In this document: piece after piece, positions 54,722 to 64,000 of the stretch
How positions within the stretch are numbered: the stretch's first letter is position 1
Layout: every line of letters starts with the position of its first letter
Assembly (NCBI GenBank): GCA_029259945.1
Contig: JAJDEF010000037.1
Coordinates: 1 to 64,000 of the forward strand
DNA length: 64,000 bases
Reading direction: 5' to 3'
From: Planctomycetota bacterium
Lineage (GTDB): Bacteria > Planctomycetota > Planctomycetia > Pirellulales > Lacipirellulaceae
The notes under the pieces: generated by a model
Databases searched by the model: none
Told to the model about the DNA's origin: nothing
Seen by the model: the letters and a program-made list of their open reading frames with translations, nothing else
Position numbers and translations under genes: made by a program

Positions 54722-55504
54722 CTACTCAGGCCGTTTTCGATCGACAAGCTCTTGTTCCCACGTGTCCATCAATGGCCAATCGATCGCGCAGGTGCCAAAG
54801 TCGGCCATGTGCAGATAGCCTTCCAGTCGTTCGATGGTGCTGAAGATTAAAGCATCGTCCTTGCGAAACGCGGGGCCGTGGCTGGGGAGCAGCCACTCGA
54901 CATCACTGGCAAGAATACGATTGAGCGACGCAATGAAATCGGGGATGCTGCTGCCGTGGTGGGCATCGATCGCACCCACACAACCATCGCGAAAAATATT
55001 GTCGCCCGAAAAAAGCAGATCGCCCATACGAAGCGAGAGTTGCCCAGCCGTGTGGCCGGGGGTATGCCAAACTTCCAGTTCCAAAGAGCCCACCTTAATG
55101 ACATCGCCATCGACAACCCGGTTCTCGACCTCAACTTCTGGCATCTCGAAGTGGATGTCTTGAGCCGTGATTTCGGCAAAAGTGGCCAACTTGTCGCCCG
55201 ACTCAAGATGACAAGCTGCCAGCGGATGGCTCGTGACCGTAGTTTTTAGAATCTGCTTGGCTTTGGACAAACCCTGGATATGGTCGACGTCGGCGTGCGA
55301 AGCGATGAGTGTCGCACATTTGCTGAACGGGAAATCCATCTGCCGGATCAGCTCAATACAATCGTCGACCGCGTCTTCGTAACCAATGTCGAAGAGCGTC
55401 CACTGTTGATCGTCGTAAATCAGATAAGCGCTGCAGGTAAATCGCCGTTGCGCTTGGTGATTCAGCTCAATCACATGAGGAAACAGAGGAGCACGTTCAA
55501 GCAT
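54722..55504 (-). CDS. MBL-fold metal-dependent hydrolase
   Basis: Metallo-beta-lactamase fold with the dimetal site [13 protein letters not shown] (HxDxDH variant), [26 protein letters not shown] and LPSHGP near the C-terminus. About 260 residues. Substrate unknown; similar proteins act on thioesters or lactones. The ATG at 55504 ([11 protein letters not shown]) is preferred to the first ATG of the open frame, whose 36 codons are not conserved. Confidence 0.88.
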   Translation of the reverse strand: MLERAPLFPHVIELNHQAQRRFTCSAYLIYDDQQWTLFDIGYEDAVDDCIELIRQMDFPFSKCATLIASHADVDHIQGLSKAKQILKTTVTSHPLAACHLESGDKLATFAEITAQDIHFEMPEVEVENRVVDGDVIKVGSLELEVWHTPGHTAGQLSLRMGDLLFSGDNIFRDGCVGAIDAHHGSSIPDFIASLNRILASDVEWLLPSHGPAFRKDDALIFSTIERLEGYLHMADFGTCAIDWPLMDTWEQELVDRKRPE

Positions 55505-55732
55505 CGTCGTGGGCCAGTCTGGCGGAGATTCGTTCGGGTGATCGGCCCCTGACGCTGCACTGACGACGGCCGACGATCGCCAGTGCAGCGATTCTATGGC
55601 GACCACGCACAAAGGGGAAGGAGGAACGCAGAAACGGCAGAGAGTTGACGATAGTCGGTCTCAACTAGTGCATAGTCTATGTCCAATGACCTAATGGCCA
55701 ATTCACGCTGAAAGCAAAATGACTATCATTAG

Positions 55733-56608
55733 TCATTCTGTCATTACCGCACCCACCCCTTCGCGATAGGTCGGATAAACAAGCGATGGCTCAAACGCGC
55801 TCAGCATTTTGTCGTTGCGAACTCGCTTGTCAGCGCGCGCCCGAGCAGCGGCAGGCGACGAGGGGTCAGGCTCGGCGAACCTGGGCTCCGGTGCCGCGAT
55901 GCGTCGGGCAACTTCACGGTAATAGTCAGCCCGAATCACCGGATGCCCATCGGTCACGCAAAAAACATAAGGTACGGTCGTCGATGGTTGGTCGATCAAC
56001 CAACGATCTGCCGCAAGGGTCACCACAGCCGCATCGTCAACATGAATGAGGTTAAGCCATCCCTCGCTCGGTGCCGCAATCGCCTCGCCAGCCCGAAGTG
56101 CCGCCAAATAAGGAATTCGCCCAGGGCCATAGAGTCCGCCTAATCGCAAGATGGCTGAACGACGTCCGAGCGCATGACTCGCCAGCTGCTGCTCAGCTTC
56201 AAGCGAAGCAAGCCCGCCTTCGCGCTGAGGATTCGGCAACGTATTTTCGTCGACCCAATTTCCGTCGGCCCCGCCGTAAACGCCTGTCGAACTGATGTAA
56301 ATAAACTGCGGCATCTCCGCAGGCAGTGCAGCCAACACATTTTTCATGCCGCCTGCGTAGACATCACCGATCGTGCCTCCAGCAGTGCGATCGAAACCCA
56401 CGGCAAACAACACCGTATCGACAACAGGTAGATCGGTCAGCGTATGCGACTGGGCGATATCAGCAACAATCGCATGCAACCCGAGCTGCGTAAGTTCCCC
56501 AGCGCGATACTCCGAGCGCGTGACCACATAGACCTCGGCCCCTTCGTCTTGCCAGCGTTTGGCAACACGCAACCCTAAGTATCCGCAACCAAAGATCAGT
56601 TTTCTCAT
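55733..56608 (-). CDS. NAD(P)-dependent SDR epimerase/dehydratase-like protein (YeeZ-like)
   Basis: Extended SDR of 291 residues: N-terminal MRKLIFGCGYLGLRVAKRW with GxGxxG, active-site Tyr in the VYGGADGNW region, and LRLGGLYGPGRIP. Close to the YeeZ/YbjT-type group of uncertain substrate. Its ATG overlaps the ruvX stop by four bases, so both are cotranscribed. Confidence 0.82.
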   Translation of the reverse strand: MRKLIFGCGYLGLRVAKRWQDEGAEVYVVTRSEYRAGELTQLGLHAIVADIAQSHTLTDLPVVDTVLFAVGFDRTAGGTIGDVYAGGMKNVLAALPAEMPQFIYISSTGVYGGADGNWVDENTLPNPQREGGLASLEAEQQLASHALGRRSAILRLGGLYGPGRIPYLAALRAGEAIAAPSEGWLNLIHVDDAAVVTLAADRWLIDQPSTTVPYVFCVTDGHPVIRADYYREVARRIAAPEPRFAEPDPSSPAAARARADKRVRNDKMLSAFEPSLVYPTYREGVGAVMTE

Positions 56609-57063
56609 TCGATACTGCCGGGCGATTCTTGCCCTTGGCCGCCCGCCTCGAAATAGGCGGTCAACATAATTTGCGCAGCAAGCTGATCGATTCTTGCCTT
56701 ACGCCGTTTCTTGGTAAGGTTCGCCTCGCCCAAAATCACTTCGGCGTGGGCAGAAGTAAAACGTTCATCGAAGTAATCCACCGGGATGCCCGTAAGTTGG
56801 CCAAGCCAGGCTCCAAACTCGCGTGCTTCCCGCGACTTTTGACTCTCGTGCCCATCAAGATGGACAGGCAAACCGACAACAAACCGCTTGAGTCGCTCGC
56901 CCGAGGCGAGTTCGACAAAATATTTCGCATCCAAATCGACGTTGCACCGCGTGTAGGTTTCGTAGGGCCCCGCTATGCCAGTTTCCAAATCGCCCAAGGC
57001 AATGCCGATGCGAATCGTCCCATAGTCAATGCCAGCAATTCGGCCCCTCGGTTGTTCTGCCAT
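56605..57063 (-). CDS. ruvX: Holliday junction resolvase-like protein RuvX/YqgF
   Basis: RNase H-like nuclease, involved in 16S rRNA 5' end processing in E. coli. Motifs GIDYGTIRIGIALGD, VGLPVHLDGHES and YFDERFTSAHAE. About 152 residues, usual size. ATG at 57063 (MAEQPRG) just before the first strand; the frame extends further. Coupled to the epimerase gene by a four-base overlap. Confidence 0.92.
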   Translation of the reverse strand: MAEQPRGRIAGIDYGTIRIGIALGDLETGIAGPYETYTRCNVDLDAKYFVELASGERLKRFVVGLPVHLDGHESQKSREAREFGAWLGQLTGIPVDYFDERFTSAHAEVILGEANLTKKRRKARIDQLAAQIMLTAYFEAGGQGQESPGSIE

Positions 57064-57094
57064 GCCAATACTCTTTTGTTGTCGGTTGAAAAGT

Positions 57095-57652
57095 TTAAGC
57101 CGACTGCTCAAGGAGCAACTCAAGGTAACTGCGTCGTTCGACTTCGGCCAAGCCCAGCTCGTCGGCGAACGCGGCAAGCGATTGGCGAGCCGCCTCGACC
57201 GCCTCTTCGCCTTCGACAACGATCTCTAATTCGACGAAGCTGCCAAGACCTTCGATCTGGTCGGCTGCGATCTCGATGCTTTGTTGGTCATGCTCAATAC
57301 AAAACGTTTGTCGCACCTTCGAAACATCGGCAACCCGTCGAAACCCTAACGCTACGAACATTTGACCCGCGAGTTCGGCGCCCTCTGAGCCCGAGGCAAT
57401 AGCCAGCTCAATCTCTTGGCGCGTCTTGGTCGTGGCATCGATCTTAGGCCCTTTATAAGTCACGACATTCGCCTCGCCCACGCGCCGAATACGCAGGGCC
57501 TCGTCGGTGGCTGCAAAGTCACGCGAGGGATGAGCAAAGTAGGTGTCGACCTGAGTGATCGCTTCTTGCACCGAAGCACCACGATCAGCCATCGCCCGGC
57601 GGATCGACTCCAGATCAGCAACTCGATATTTTTGCTCAACTTCATAACGCAT
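57095..57652 (-). CDS. CYTH-domain protein, class IV adenylate cyclase-like
   Basis: Begins MRYEVEQKYRV with the ExExK signature of CYTH (CyaB/thiamine triphosphatase) enzymes, and has RIRRVGEANVVTYKGPK and a C-terminal ELEIVVEGEEAVEAA with acidic metal-binding residues. Acts on triphosphates, giving cAMP or hydrolysing thiamine triphosphate or inorganic triphosphate; sequence alone cannot decide. 185 residues. Lies 31 bases upstream of ruvX. Confidence 0.85.
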   Translation of the reverse strand: MRYEVEQKYRVADLESIRRAMADRGASVQEAITQVDTYFAHPSRDFAATDEALRIRRVGEANVVTYKGPKIDATTKTRQEIELAIASGSEGAELAGQMFVALGFRRVADVSKVRQTFCIEHDQQSIEIAADQIEGLGSFVELEIVVEGEEAVEAARQSLAAFADELGLAEVERRSYLELLLEQSA

Positions 57653-57743
57653 AACTTAGTTCCATCCCACCGAGACGGTGAGGCTATAGCCCGGCCATCC
57701 TGGCCGAGAGTATTCTGAGCAAACAACGACAACACGCCCAACC

Positions 57744-59177
57744 TCAAAGCCTTTCGTCAACAAGATACTCCGGCTCGCTAAAAACTCGCCCTGGTGTAAT
57801 ACACTCGGCAACTTCCTGCGCATCGAGTGCAAATCGAGGGCTAATTTCTACTGATATATTTTCAGCAACTTCAGCACCGGCCGCTTGCAACCAACGGTGA
57901 TGCTGCTCAACCATCATCTCCTGAACATATTCAGCAGTATCTTTCGGCGCTCCAGGGGCGTTCTTCAAAGGCGCAAAACAATCCTCTTCGGCAAATTCAA
58001 CCACAATCGGGCGCCGAGCGGTCGGCAAAAGATCGAAAATAAACTTCTCGAACTTTAGCGCGTTCGGCTCCTTGGGGCTCACCTCCGACCCATCCGGCAA
58101 AAGATGCGGAACTTTCTTGCGAGCAATATGAAATGGTAGTGTATGCGACTCGCAGAGCGAACGTTTGAGCATCTCTACCTCAAAAACATGCACCGCAATG
58201 CTGCCCGCCCAAAACTTCAACTCGCCTTGCTCGTCACGAAGTTCGGCAACCTCCTCGGGAAAGTCGCTGTATTCGATGACCTGCTGCCGACCATCAATGC
58301 TCACAAAATTGCCCAACTTGTCCTGCGGTGTTTGTTTGGCAACGGCCAGAGAAGTAAGTTCCGAGCCTGCCAACAAATGAATCCCGATCACCTCGGGGTC
58401 ACCGATGGGCACCAAGGGGTTATCGACTTGCAAATAAAACAACTGCCGAATTCCACGGTCGTCCATTTGCTCAAGGGCCCCACTCGAAGCCAAAGCAGCC
58501 ACCGTCCCACCATGCCCATCGGGGCTCTGAAAAAGACTATCCTTGGCTGCAAGAAGAAGTTTGCCCGACTCGACATCCACCGCAGGCATCGTGCCTTGGC
58601 AAAAAACAAACAGGTCTGCTTCTGGCAAACCAAAGCGGTCGTTCTCGTTCAAAAACAATAGTGTCTCGTCATGTGTGCCCGGACTCGTCATGAGATACAA
58701 CGGAATCTTGACCCCATATCGCCGCGAAGCAGCAAGCACTTTTTCAATATGAATCTGAAGCAGGCTTGCCGAAGAAACCGGCCCAATTGGGTAAGTACAC
58801 TTCGGACGGTCGTACCCCAACCGAGTCCCCTGCCCTCCCGCAGTGAGCAACACCCCAACTTCACCCCGGCTAAGCGATTCGATGCCGCGCGTGCGCGCAG
58901 CCTCCGACGAAATCCCCAATTCGCCACCCTCGCTGCGCTCCGACAAACGAACCGCTTGGGGCGGCGATGCCCGGCGCGCGAGTTCCGCCCAGTCAGGTTG
59001 GTCGACCTCTCCGAGAAACAACGATTGAATCAGCGGCAAATCAAGTTGCCCTATCTGATGAGCCAGCCGAGCTTTGCCCTCGTCAGGCAATTCGTCCCAA
59101 AACTGCAATAGATGCTGCTGGCCATACGGCTCGAGCTTCGCCAGCAGCGATTGTTTATCGGGGATTGCAGAAGTCAT
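57744..59177 (-). CDS. UAP1-like UDP-sugar pyrophosphorylase (UDPGP family)
   Basis: Eukaryote-type nucleotidyltransferase that makes UDP-GlcNAc or UDP-glucose. Signature LLTAGGQGTRLGYDRPKCTYPIG near residue 110, then NENDRFGLPEADLF, CQGTMPAVD, LQVDNPLVPIGDP and FEKFIFDLLP. About 477 residues, as in UAP1. Bacterial GlmU is unrelated in layout, so this is a distinct route. ATG at 59177 (MTSAIPD) is six bases after the stop of a possible small upstream gene. Confidence 0.9.
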   Translation of the reverse strand: MTSAIPDKQSLLAKLEPYGQQHLLQFWDELPDEGKARLAHQIGQLDLPLIQSLFLGEVDQPDWAELARRASPPQAVRLSERSEGGELGISSEAARTRGIESLSRGEVGVLLTAGGQGTRLGYDRPKCTYPIGPVSSASLLQIHIEKVLAASRRYGVKIPLYLMTSPGTHDETLLFLNENDRFGLPEADLFVFCQGTMPAVDVESGKLLLAAKDSLFQSPDGHGGTVAALASSGALEQMDDRGIRQLFYLQVDNPLVPIGDPEVIGIHLLAGSELTSLAVAKQTPQDKLGNFVSIDGRQQVIEYSDFPEEVAELRDEQGELKFWAGSIAVHVFEVEMLKRSLCESHTLPFHIARKKVPHLLPDGSEVSPKEPNALKFEKFIFDLLPTARRPIVVEFAEEDCFAPLKNAPGAPKDTAEYVQEMMVEQHHRWLQAAGAEVAENISVEISPRFALDAQEVAECITPGRVFSEPEYLVDERL

Positions 59178-59183
59178 AAACAC

Positions 59184-59300
59184 TCAAAATATCCATTGCC
59201 GTACCCAAGCATAGGCAAGCAGACAAAGTGCGGGAAACGCGACGAAAATCACGCCATAGGTGAATAGCGAGGTCCAAAAGTGACGGGGCCATCGAGCCAT
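59184..59300 (-). CDS. Possible 38-residue single-span membrane protein
   Basis: Minus-strand frame from an ATG at 59300: MARWPRHFWTSLFTYGVIF, then a hydrophobic stretch VAFPALCLLAYAWVRQWIF and stop. One membrane helix flanked by Arg. It ends six bases before the UAP1-like start, so it could be its upstream partner. No good ribosome site is visible, which keeps confidence low. Confidence 0.4.
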   Translation of the reverse strand: MARWPRHFWTSLFTYGVIFVAFPALCLLAYAWVRQWIF

Positions 59301-59478
59301 AGAAAATAGGTCTGCCGAAAAATTTTAGCGTGTGGGAAAACAGCCATTATCGCCGACCACCGTACCCTACACTAGGGGCCAGCAGAAATGACAAATTGAC
59401 TAGGGCACGCGTAATCTGCCCTTCTAGGTAGCGGGCTAGTTTGGCCAAAGGCCCCACCACCGCCCTTCAGCCAGCCGG

Positions 59479-59508
59479 TTGAAAGAAATAGCCCAGGTTG
59501 GGTATACT
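59479..59508 (+). promoter_or_regulatory. metK promoter
   Basis: TTGAAA (59479-59484), 18 bases, TATACT (59503-59508). It gives a leader of about 95 bases to the metK GTG at 59610. No SAM riboswitch fold was recognised in the leader. The remainder of the gap 59301-59478 shows nothing. Confidence 0.6.
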
Positions 59509-59609
59509 GCAGCGTTTGCATTCTTGCAAAATGAGCCCCTGCTCTACGGCGCTGTATACCGCACGCTAACCTGTCCTACAATATTCAATATCCATCGGGA
59601 GACACTTTC

Positions 59610-60791
59610 GTGGCATCTGGAAAATATCTCTTTACGAGCGAAGCGGTCAGCATGGGCCATCCCGACAAGTTGGCCGATCAGATTTCGGATGGCGTCTTAG
59701 ACGCTCTCTTCGCCCAAGACCCCAATAGCCGCGTCGCATGCGAGACGATGGTCACCACAGGAGTCGTCGTCGTGGCTGGCGAAATCACCACCGAAGCAAC
59801 CGTCGACATGCAGAGCATTGTCCGCAACGTGGTGCGCGAAGTCGGTTATACCGACTCCAGCATGGGCATCAGTGCCGACCACTGTGCCGTGTTGATTGCC
59901 ATCGACGAGCAAAGCCCCGATATCGCCATGGGCGTCGACGACGATGCCAAAACAGGCAAAGACGTCGGAGCCGGCGACCAAGGGCTCATGTTTGGCTACG
60001 CCTGCAACGACACCCCCGAGCTAATGCCGCTACCGATTGCCCTTTCGCATCGCATTCTCAATCGTTTAACCGAAGCGCGCCAAAACGGCGAAGTCGATTG
60101 GCTCCGCCCCGATAGCAAGAGCCAGGTCACGGTCGAGTTCGAAGGCAATACGCCAATACGAATCGACACCGTGGTGGTTTCGACACAACACAACCCTGAT
60201 GTCACGAACGAAGAGATTCATGAATTCATTATCGAAAAAGTCATCAAGCCAGAACTTCCTGCAGGCTTAGCAGGAGGCGACATTACCTATCACATCAACC
60301 CCACCGGGCGGTTTGTGGTCGGCGGACCTCACGGCGACTGCGGACTCACCGGTCGAAAAATTATTGTCGACACCTACGGCGGATGGGGCCGACACGGTGG
60401 CGGTGCTTTCAGCGGCAAAGATCCCACCAAGGTCGACCGAAGCGCCGCCTACATGGCCCGTTACGTGGCGAAGAATATCGTCGCCGCCGAATTGGCCGAA
60501 CGTTGCGAAGTGCAACTCGCCTACGCCATTGGCGTCTCTGAGCCGGTCAGCATTCGGATCGATACCGAAGGCACTGGACGGGTCGACGACGCACAAATCT
60601 GCGAAGCCGTGCGAGAAATTTTCCCCTTATCACCGGCTGGCATCATCGAGCATCTGCAATTACGTCGCCCAATCTACCGCAAGACGGCATCCGGCGGACA
60701 TTTCGGACGCAGCGAACCCGAGTTCACTTGGGAAAAAACCGACATGGCAGCCAAACTCGCCGAAGCCATCGGCGTCACTGCCTCGGCCTAA
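59610..60791 (+). CDS. metK: S-adenosylmethionine synthetase
   Basis: Makes SAM from methionine and ATP. Signature [17 protein letters not shown] near residue 16, [12 protein letters not shown] near 120, and [19 protein letters not shown] near 268, all intact. 393 residues. GTG start with GGGAG eight bases upstream. Transcribed alone from the promoter at 59479. Confidence 0.97.
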   Translation: MASGKYLFTSEAVSMGHPDKLADQISDGVLDALFAQDPNSRVACETMVTTGVVVVAGEITTEATVDMQSIVRNVVREVGYTDSSMGISADHCAVLIAIDEQSPDIAMGVDDDAKTGKDVGAGDQGLMFGYACNDTPELMPLPIALSHRILNRLTEARQNGEVDWLRPDSKSQVTVEFEGNTPIRIDTVVVSTQHNPDVTNEEIHEFIIEKVIKPELPAGLAGGDITYHINPTGRFVVGGPHGDCGLTGRKIIVDTYGGWGRHGGGAFSGKDPTKVDRSAAYMARYVAKNIVAAELAERCEVQLAYAIGVSEPVSIRIDTEGTGRVDDAQICEAVREIFPLSPAGIIEHLQLRRPIYRKTASGGHFGRSEPEFTWEKTDMAAKLAEAIGVTASA

Positions 60792-60854
60792 TAACCAAGT
60801 TGGATGCACCACACGTTTGGGATATCTAAAGTTATTCTTGAATCATCCCCAAAC

Positions 60855-60862
60855 TGCTAGCA
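60855..60862. repeat. TGCTAGCA motif site with extended consensus
   Basis: Second of the four copies with shared flanks. On the minus strand it reads GGCAGTCTGTAT, then the motif, then GTTTGGGG, matching the site at 27457 nearly throughout. It lies in the gap between metK and the next gene. Confidence 0.6.
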
Positions 60863-60954
60863 ATACAGACTGCCATAGGTCGTAACCGTTGCTGCGCGGT
60901 ATGCTCCTACGTTGACTTTGATCTCTCTCGTCAACTGCGGATCCCATCGCGCCG

Positions 60955-61893
60955 ATGTCAACTCGCCTTAAACCAAATTCGAATCCACTCGCATCGAAAA
61001 ACTCCCCGCAAGGTCTCTGGCTAGGTGAGACTCGGCTCACCACCGTGACGATGGTGATCTCGATCCTCGTCGTGTTCAACGCCGTGGGTTTGCTTCTAGT
61101 CGTGCGCCGTTTTGTCGGGGCTTTGACTGCCGAGATGTCGTGGAACACGATGCTGTTGACCGCTGTGGTCACCACCGCCTTAGCAGCTTGCGCTCGAATC
61201 GCCTGGCGAAGACAATTTCCACTGGCAATCAATGATAGCGAAGAATATCCCCATGTCTGGCAACATCGTTGGGATCGCGTAGTTGGCTACGGCACGTCTT
61301 TGTCGCTCGTGTTGTTAGCCATCGGCTGTTGCTACCCGGCAAATCACACCAGCGATTGGCTCATTTGGTTGCCTCTGCTGGTAGTAGATCAACTCTGGCG
61401 ACAATCGTTTTTTGACGCTGGAAACCCAGAACGAGAAATCCGCGAAACAGACTTCGATCTCGAGAACGAATTGTTACTCGCCTCGATCACTCCAGCCACC
61501 CATCGGCCAACACTGGCTTTCAACGAATCCGGCCCACCCCCTGCTCTCGATGCCGACTTCGCTGACGAATTCAACGAGGAGATTGTTCAGCAGCTCTACC
61601 GAGTACGCGATGAACTGGGGCAAGAGGTCATCTACGGGACACTAAGGGCAGACTTTCTCGCAGGTCAGCGAACCGCGGTCATCCATGCCGGCTTCTGCCC
61701 TCCGTTGACGCATTTGCCCGAAATCGAAGCCGAATCGTTCCGGGGCCCTGCCGCCCGAATCAAAATTGTCCAAGCGATGGCGCATGGCACCCGAATGGAT
61801 GTCCGACTCACCGCCCCAGCCCCGGCTGATTGCCACGTCTGGATCGATATGGCGGCCACACCAGCGACGCCCCAAGAAAAAATCGCATCTTGA
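60955..61893 (+). CDS. Membrane protein of unknown function
   Basis: A 312-residue protein with four membrane helices in the first 150 residues (TVTMVISILVVFNAVGLLLV, TAVVTTALAACA, LSLVLLAIGCCYP, WLIWLPLLVV) and a soluble C-terminal half with beta strands and IKIVQAMAHGTRMDVRLTAP near residue 265. No family recognised. It starts some 160 bases after metK and precedes ispF by about 100 bases. Confidence 0.6.
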   Translation: MSTRLKPNSNPLASKNSPQGLWLGETRLTTVTMVISILVVFNAVGLLLVVRRFVGALTAEMSWNTMLLTAVVTTALAACARIAWRRQFPLAINDSEEYPHVWQHRWDRVVGYGTSLSLVLLAIGCCYPANHTSDWLIWLPLLVVDQLWRQSFFDAGNPEREIRETDFDLENELLLASITPATHRPTLAFNESGPPPALDADFADEFNEEIVQQLYRVRDELGQEVIYGTLRADFLAGQRTAVIHAGFCPPLTHLPEIEAESFRGPAARIKIVQAMAHGTRMDVRLTAPAPADCHVWIDMAATPATPQEKIAS

Positions 61894-61991
61894 TCGCCAT
61901 TTCGCGGCAATAGGCGTAGCACTATAATCCCTCAAAGCAAGCCGACGGTCTTGCCCCCTACTCAAAAATACCTTGAACAAAGTAAGAAAAT

Positions 61992-62480
61992 TTGACCACC
62001 ACATTGCGAATTGGTCTCGGCGAAGATACCCACCGTCTAGCGGCGGGCGGACCTTTGCGATTGGGCGGTATCGATATCCCGCACAATCAACACACGGTCG
62101 GCCATAGCGATGCGGATGTTTTGCTGCACGCCATTACTGATGCGCTACTGGGTGCTGCCGCCCTGCCAGACATCGGCGAGTTGTTTCCCAACACCAACGA
62201 CGAAAACAAAAATCGTGACTCCGCCGAAATGTTACAACTAGCATTTGCCAAAGTCGCAACGGCCGGTTTCCAAATCGTAAATCTCGATTGTGTCGTAGCC
62301 GCCGAGCAACCCAAATTGAGCCCCCATAAACAAGCCCTACGAACCCGAATCGCCGAAATACTTTCGATCGACACCACCCAAGTAAACATCAAAGCCAAAA
62401 CGGGCGAAGGTGTCGGGCCCGTAGGCGAACAACAAATCCTCCAAGCCCGCTGCATTGCGTTGTTAGAAAAAACCCCCTGA
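61992..62480 (+). CDS. ispF: 2-C-methyl-D-erythritol 2,4-cyclodiphosphate synthase
   Basis: Cyclises the CDP-methylerythritol phosphate intermediate in the MEP pathway to isoprenoids. N-terminal RIGLGEDTHRLAAGGPLRLGG, then HSDADVLLHAITDALLGAAALPDIGELFP, and a C-terminal NIKAKTGEGVGPVGE-type end. Zinc ligands Asp, His and His are present. 162 residues. TTG start at 61992. cysS begins 15 bases after its stop. Confidence 0.95.
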   Translation: MTTTLRIGLGEDTHRLAAGGPLRLGGIDIPHNQHTVGHSDADVLLHAITDALLGAAALPDIGELFPNTNDENKNRDSAEMLQLAFAKVATAGFQIVNLDCVVAAEQPKLSPHKQALRTRIAEILSIDTTQVNIKAKTGEGVGPVGEQQILQARCIALLEKTP

Positions 62481-62494
62481 CCTCTGCCCCCCCC

Positions 62495-64000
62495 ATGCCC
62501 ACAACCAGCCCCTCCAAAAGCACAATGATCACCCCCTCTGAACCGCATCCGACGCTGCATATCTACAACACGCTGAGCAAACGCAAAGAGCCGTTCCAGA
62601 CGGTCGAGCCCGGCAAAGTGGGCATCTACCTCTGCGGACCAACGGTTTACGACAAGGCGCACATCGGCCACATGGTCGGGCCGGTCATCTTTGATTGCAT
62701 CAAGCGGTATCTCACCTATTGCGGCTACGATGTCTCTTGGGTGGTGAATATCACCGACGTCGACGACAAGCTCATCGCCAAAGCCAACGAGCGCGGCATC
62801 TCGATGCTCGAAGTGGCCGAAGAAAATATCGCCGACTACAACGAAAACCTAGCCGCGTTGGGCGTCGATCAAATCGATCATTTCCCGCGCGCCACCGATT
62901 GCATGGACGAAATCATCGCCCTGGTCGCCTCACTCGTCGAACAGGGGTTTGCCTACGAATCCGAAGGCGACGTCTATTTCGAGGTCAGCAAAGACACCGA
63001 ATACGGCAAACTAAGCAATCGACGCGTCGATGCCATGCAAGGCGAAGGGGGCGGAACCGCCGATCGAAAACGAGGGCTGGCCGACTTCGCCCTCTGGAAA
63101 TCAGCAAAACCCGACGAACCCGCCTGGGAGAGCCCCTGGGGCAAAGGTCGCCCTGGCTGGCATATCGAATGCTCCGCCATGAGCAAAAAAATTCTGGGCG
63201 AGACATTCGACATCCACGGCGGCGGCCTCGATTTAGTGTTCCCTCACCACGAAAACGAAATCGCTCAAAGCGAATGCTGCCATCATCAACCCATGGTCAC
63301 CTACTGGACACACAACGGTTTGTTACAAGCGTCCAGCGCTTCAGGCAAAGTCGGCGGTCGCGGCGAGCGTGAAGAGACGGCCAACGAAGGCGGGAAAAAA
63401 ATGAGCCGCAGCAAAGGCGCTGGCGGGCTAGCCGACCTCATCGGTCGCCAAGGGGGCGAGCGAATTCGGTTTTTCTTGCTCCGCACCCATTACCGCAGCA
63501 CCGTGCTGTTCAACGAACCGGCCATCGAAGAAGCGGGGACGGGCCTCGAAACTTTCTACCGCTTCTTCAAACGCCACCAACGAATCACCGGCAACAGTAT
63601 TTACGATTGCCAGTTGGCCAAAACCCGTGAAACAGGCGAAATCAACGCCGGCACAAGCGAGTTACTCGCCGAAGTGACCGAACTCCGCAACAAATTCATC
63701 GCCGCCATGGACGACGATTTTAATACCGGTGGCGCAATTGGCGAGCTGTTCGAACTGGCGCGCAAACTAAACAAGTACTGCGACGACCACGATTTGGAAT
63801 CGCCAAACAAACCCTCCGACAAGGTCGAGCCTTTCGTGCAAGGCGCAGCCACCTTGCGAGAACTCGCCAACGTACTCGGCATTTTTACTGCGGAGCAAAC
63901 CTCCAGCGGCGGCGACGCCCTACTGGGCCAAGTCATGCAGCTAGTGATCGATCTCCGCACCGATGCCCGGGCCAATAAAAACTTCGCAATGGCCGACACC
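62495..64000 (+). CDS. cysS: Cysteinyl-tRNA synthetase, C-terminus beyond the window
   Basis: Charges tRNA-Cys. Visible: [19 protein letters not shown] with the HIGH motif, [17 protein letters not shown] and [15 protein letters not shown] (zinc-binding Cys and His), and [12 protein letters not shown] as the KMSKS variant. Between the zinc part and KMSRS there is an insertion of some 20 residues rich in Gly, Glu and Ala, absent from E. coli CysRS. ATG at 62495 and an in-frame ATG at 62525 are both open; no ribosome site decides. About 500 residues are within the window; the frame is intact to the end. Confidence 0.95.
   Translation, partial: MPTTSPSKSTMITPSEPHPTLHIYNTLSKRKEPFQTVEPGKVGIYLCGPTVYDKAHIGHMVGPVIFDCIKRYLTYCGYDVSWVVNITDVDDKLIAKANERGISMLEVAEENIADYNENLAALGVDQIDHFPRATDCMDEIIALVASLVEQGFAYESEGDVYFEVSKDTEYGKLSNRRVDAMQGEGGGTADRKRGLADFALWKSAKPDEPAWESPWGKGRPGWHIECSAMSKKILGETFDIHGGGLDLVFPHHENEIAQSECCHHQPMVTYWTHNGLLQASSASGKVGGRGEREETANEGGKKMSRSKGAGGLADLIGRQGGERIRFFLLRTHYRSTVLFNEPAIEEAGTGLETFYRFFKRHQRITGNSIYDCQLAKTRETGEINAGTSELLAEVTELRNKFIAAMDDDFNTGGAIGELFELARKLNKYCDDHDLESPNKPSDKVEPFVQGAATLRELANVLGIFTAEQTSSGGDALLGQVMQLVIDLRTDARANKNFAMADT

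Noticed and set aside
59509..59609. SAM riboswitch in the metK leader
   Set aside because: No recognisable SAM-I or other SAM aptamer core was found.
62695..63372. Plus-strand frame of 225 codons
   Set aside because: It is in another frame inside cysS, whose true frame is open to the window end.
1..64000. CRISPR array or tRNA genes
   Set aside because: No regularly spaced direct repeats and no tRNA-like fold with matching arms were seen by eye; a tRNAscan or CRISPR search would settle it.

Overview
The window looks like a chromosomal segment of a planctomycete of the Pirellulales type. Several independent signs support this. A 23S rRNA gene stands apart from any 16S gene. There is a DUF1559 prepilin-like protein paired with a small lipoprotein. 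A secreted protein carries both a dockerin-like calcium loop and a PEP-CTERM tail. Short membrane proteins begin with an FSLR motif, a ThiD2-ThiE fusion is present, and the gaps between genes hold many palindromic repeats. The lineage is an inference from family content; no 16S gene is present to confirm it. Outer-membrane and lipid A genes (lpxB, an LptF/LptG permease, an MlaE-MlaF-MlaD set, a beta-barrel protein) indicate a diderm cell with LPS.

Layout. 1-1.2 kb: the 5' part of a 23S rRNA gene on the minus strand, with its own leader. 1.2-9.5 kb: a membrane protein, a tandem GGDEF protein, a secreted metalloprotease, a PhoPQ-related hydrolase, a sodium:solute symporter and a VapBC pair. 9.5-21 kb: an outer-membrane barrel, a TraB/TIKI-like protein, a tiny basic protein resembling bL37, FabZ-like dehydratase, TrmB, PurF, DUF2237, cyclopropane synthase, DUF1569, FetB-like permease and ProB. 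21-31 kb: an M48 peptidase, LexA, an NtrC-type two-component pair, a glycosyltransferase-like protein, an LptF/G permease and a PP2C phosphatase. 31-42 kb: a PEGA lipoprotein, the DUF1559 pair, an Mla-type lipid transporter, an ECF sigma/membrane protein/secretin-N-like cluster and ClpC. 42-52.5 kb: ThiD2-ThiE, a REP-associated transposase framed by REP ends, GDP-mannose pyrophosphorylase, LpxB, a site-2 protease, an SGNH-like hydrolase, a lysine-rich histone H1-like protein, Mrp and an M20 peptidase. 52.5-64 kb: repeats, an orphan terminase-small-like protein, a ParE-type toxin module, an MBL hydrolase, an SDR epimerase, RuvX, a CYTH enzyme, a UAP1-like pyrophosphorylase, MetK, IspF and a truncated CysS.

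Most genes are housekeeping and stand in short operons. Clear translational coupling is seen at MlaE/MlaF, VapB/VapC, the sigma factor and its partner, the lipoprotein and DUF1559, RuvX and epimerase, and the two-component pair, whose regulator may start at an AUC codon. No tRNA gene, CRISPR array, prophage or biosynthetic cluster was seen. The most unusual material is non-coding: a REP/RAYT unit, a two-copy long-stem palindrome, a strongly over-represented TGCTAGCA motif, and several families of inverted intergenic repeats.
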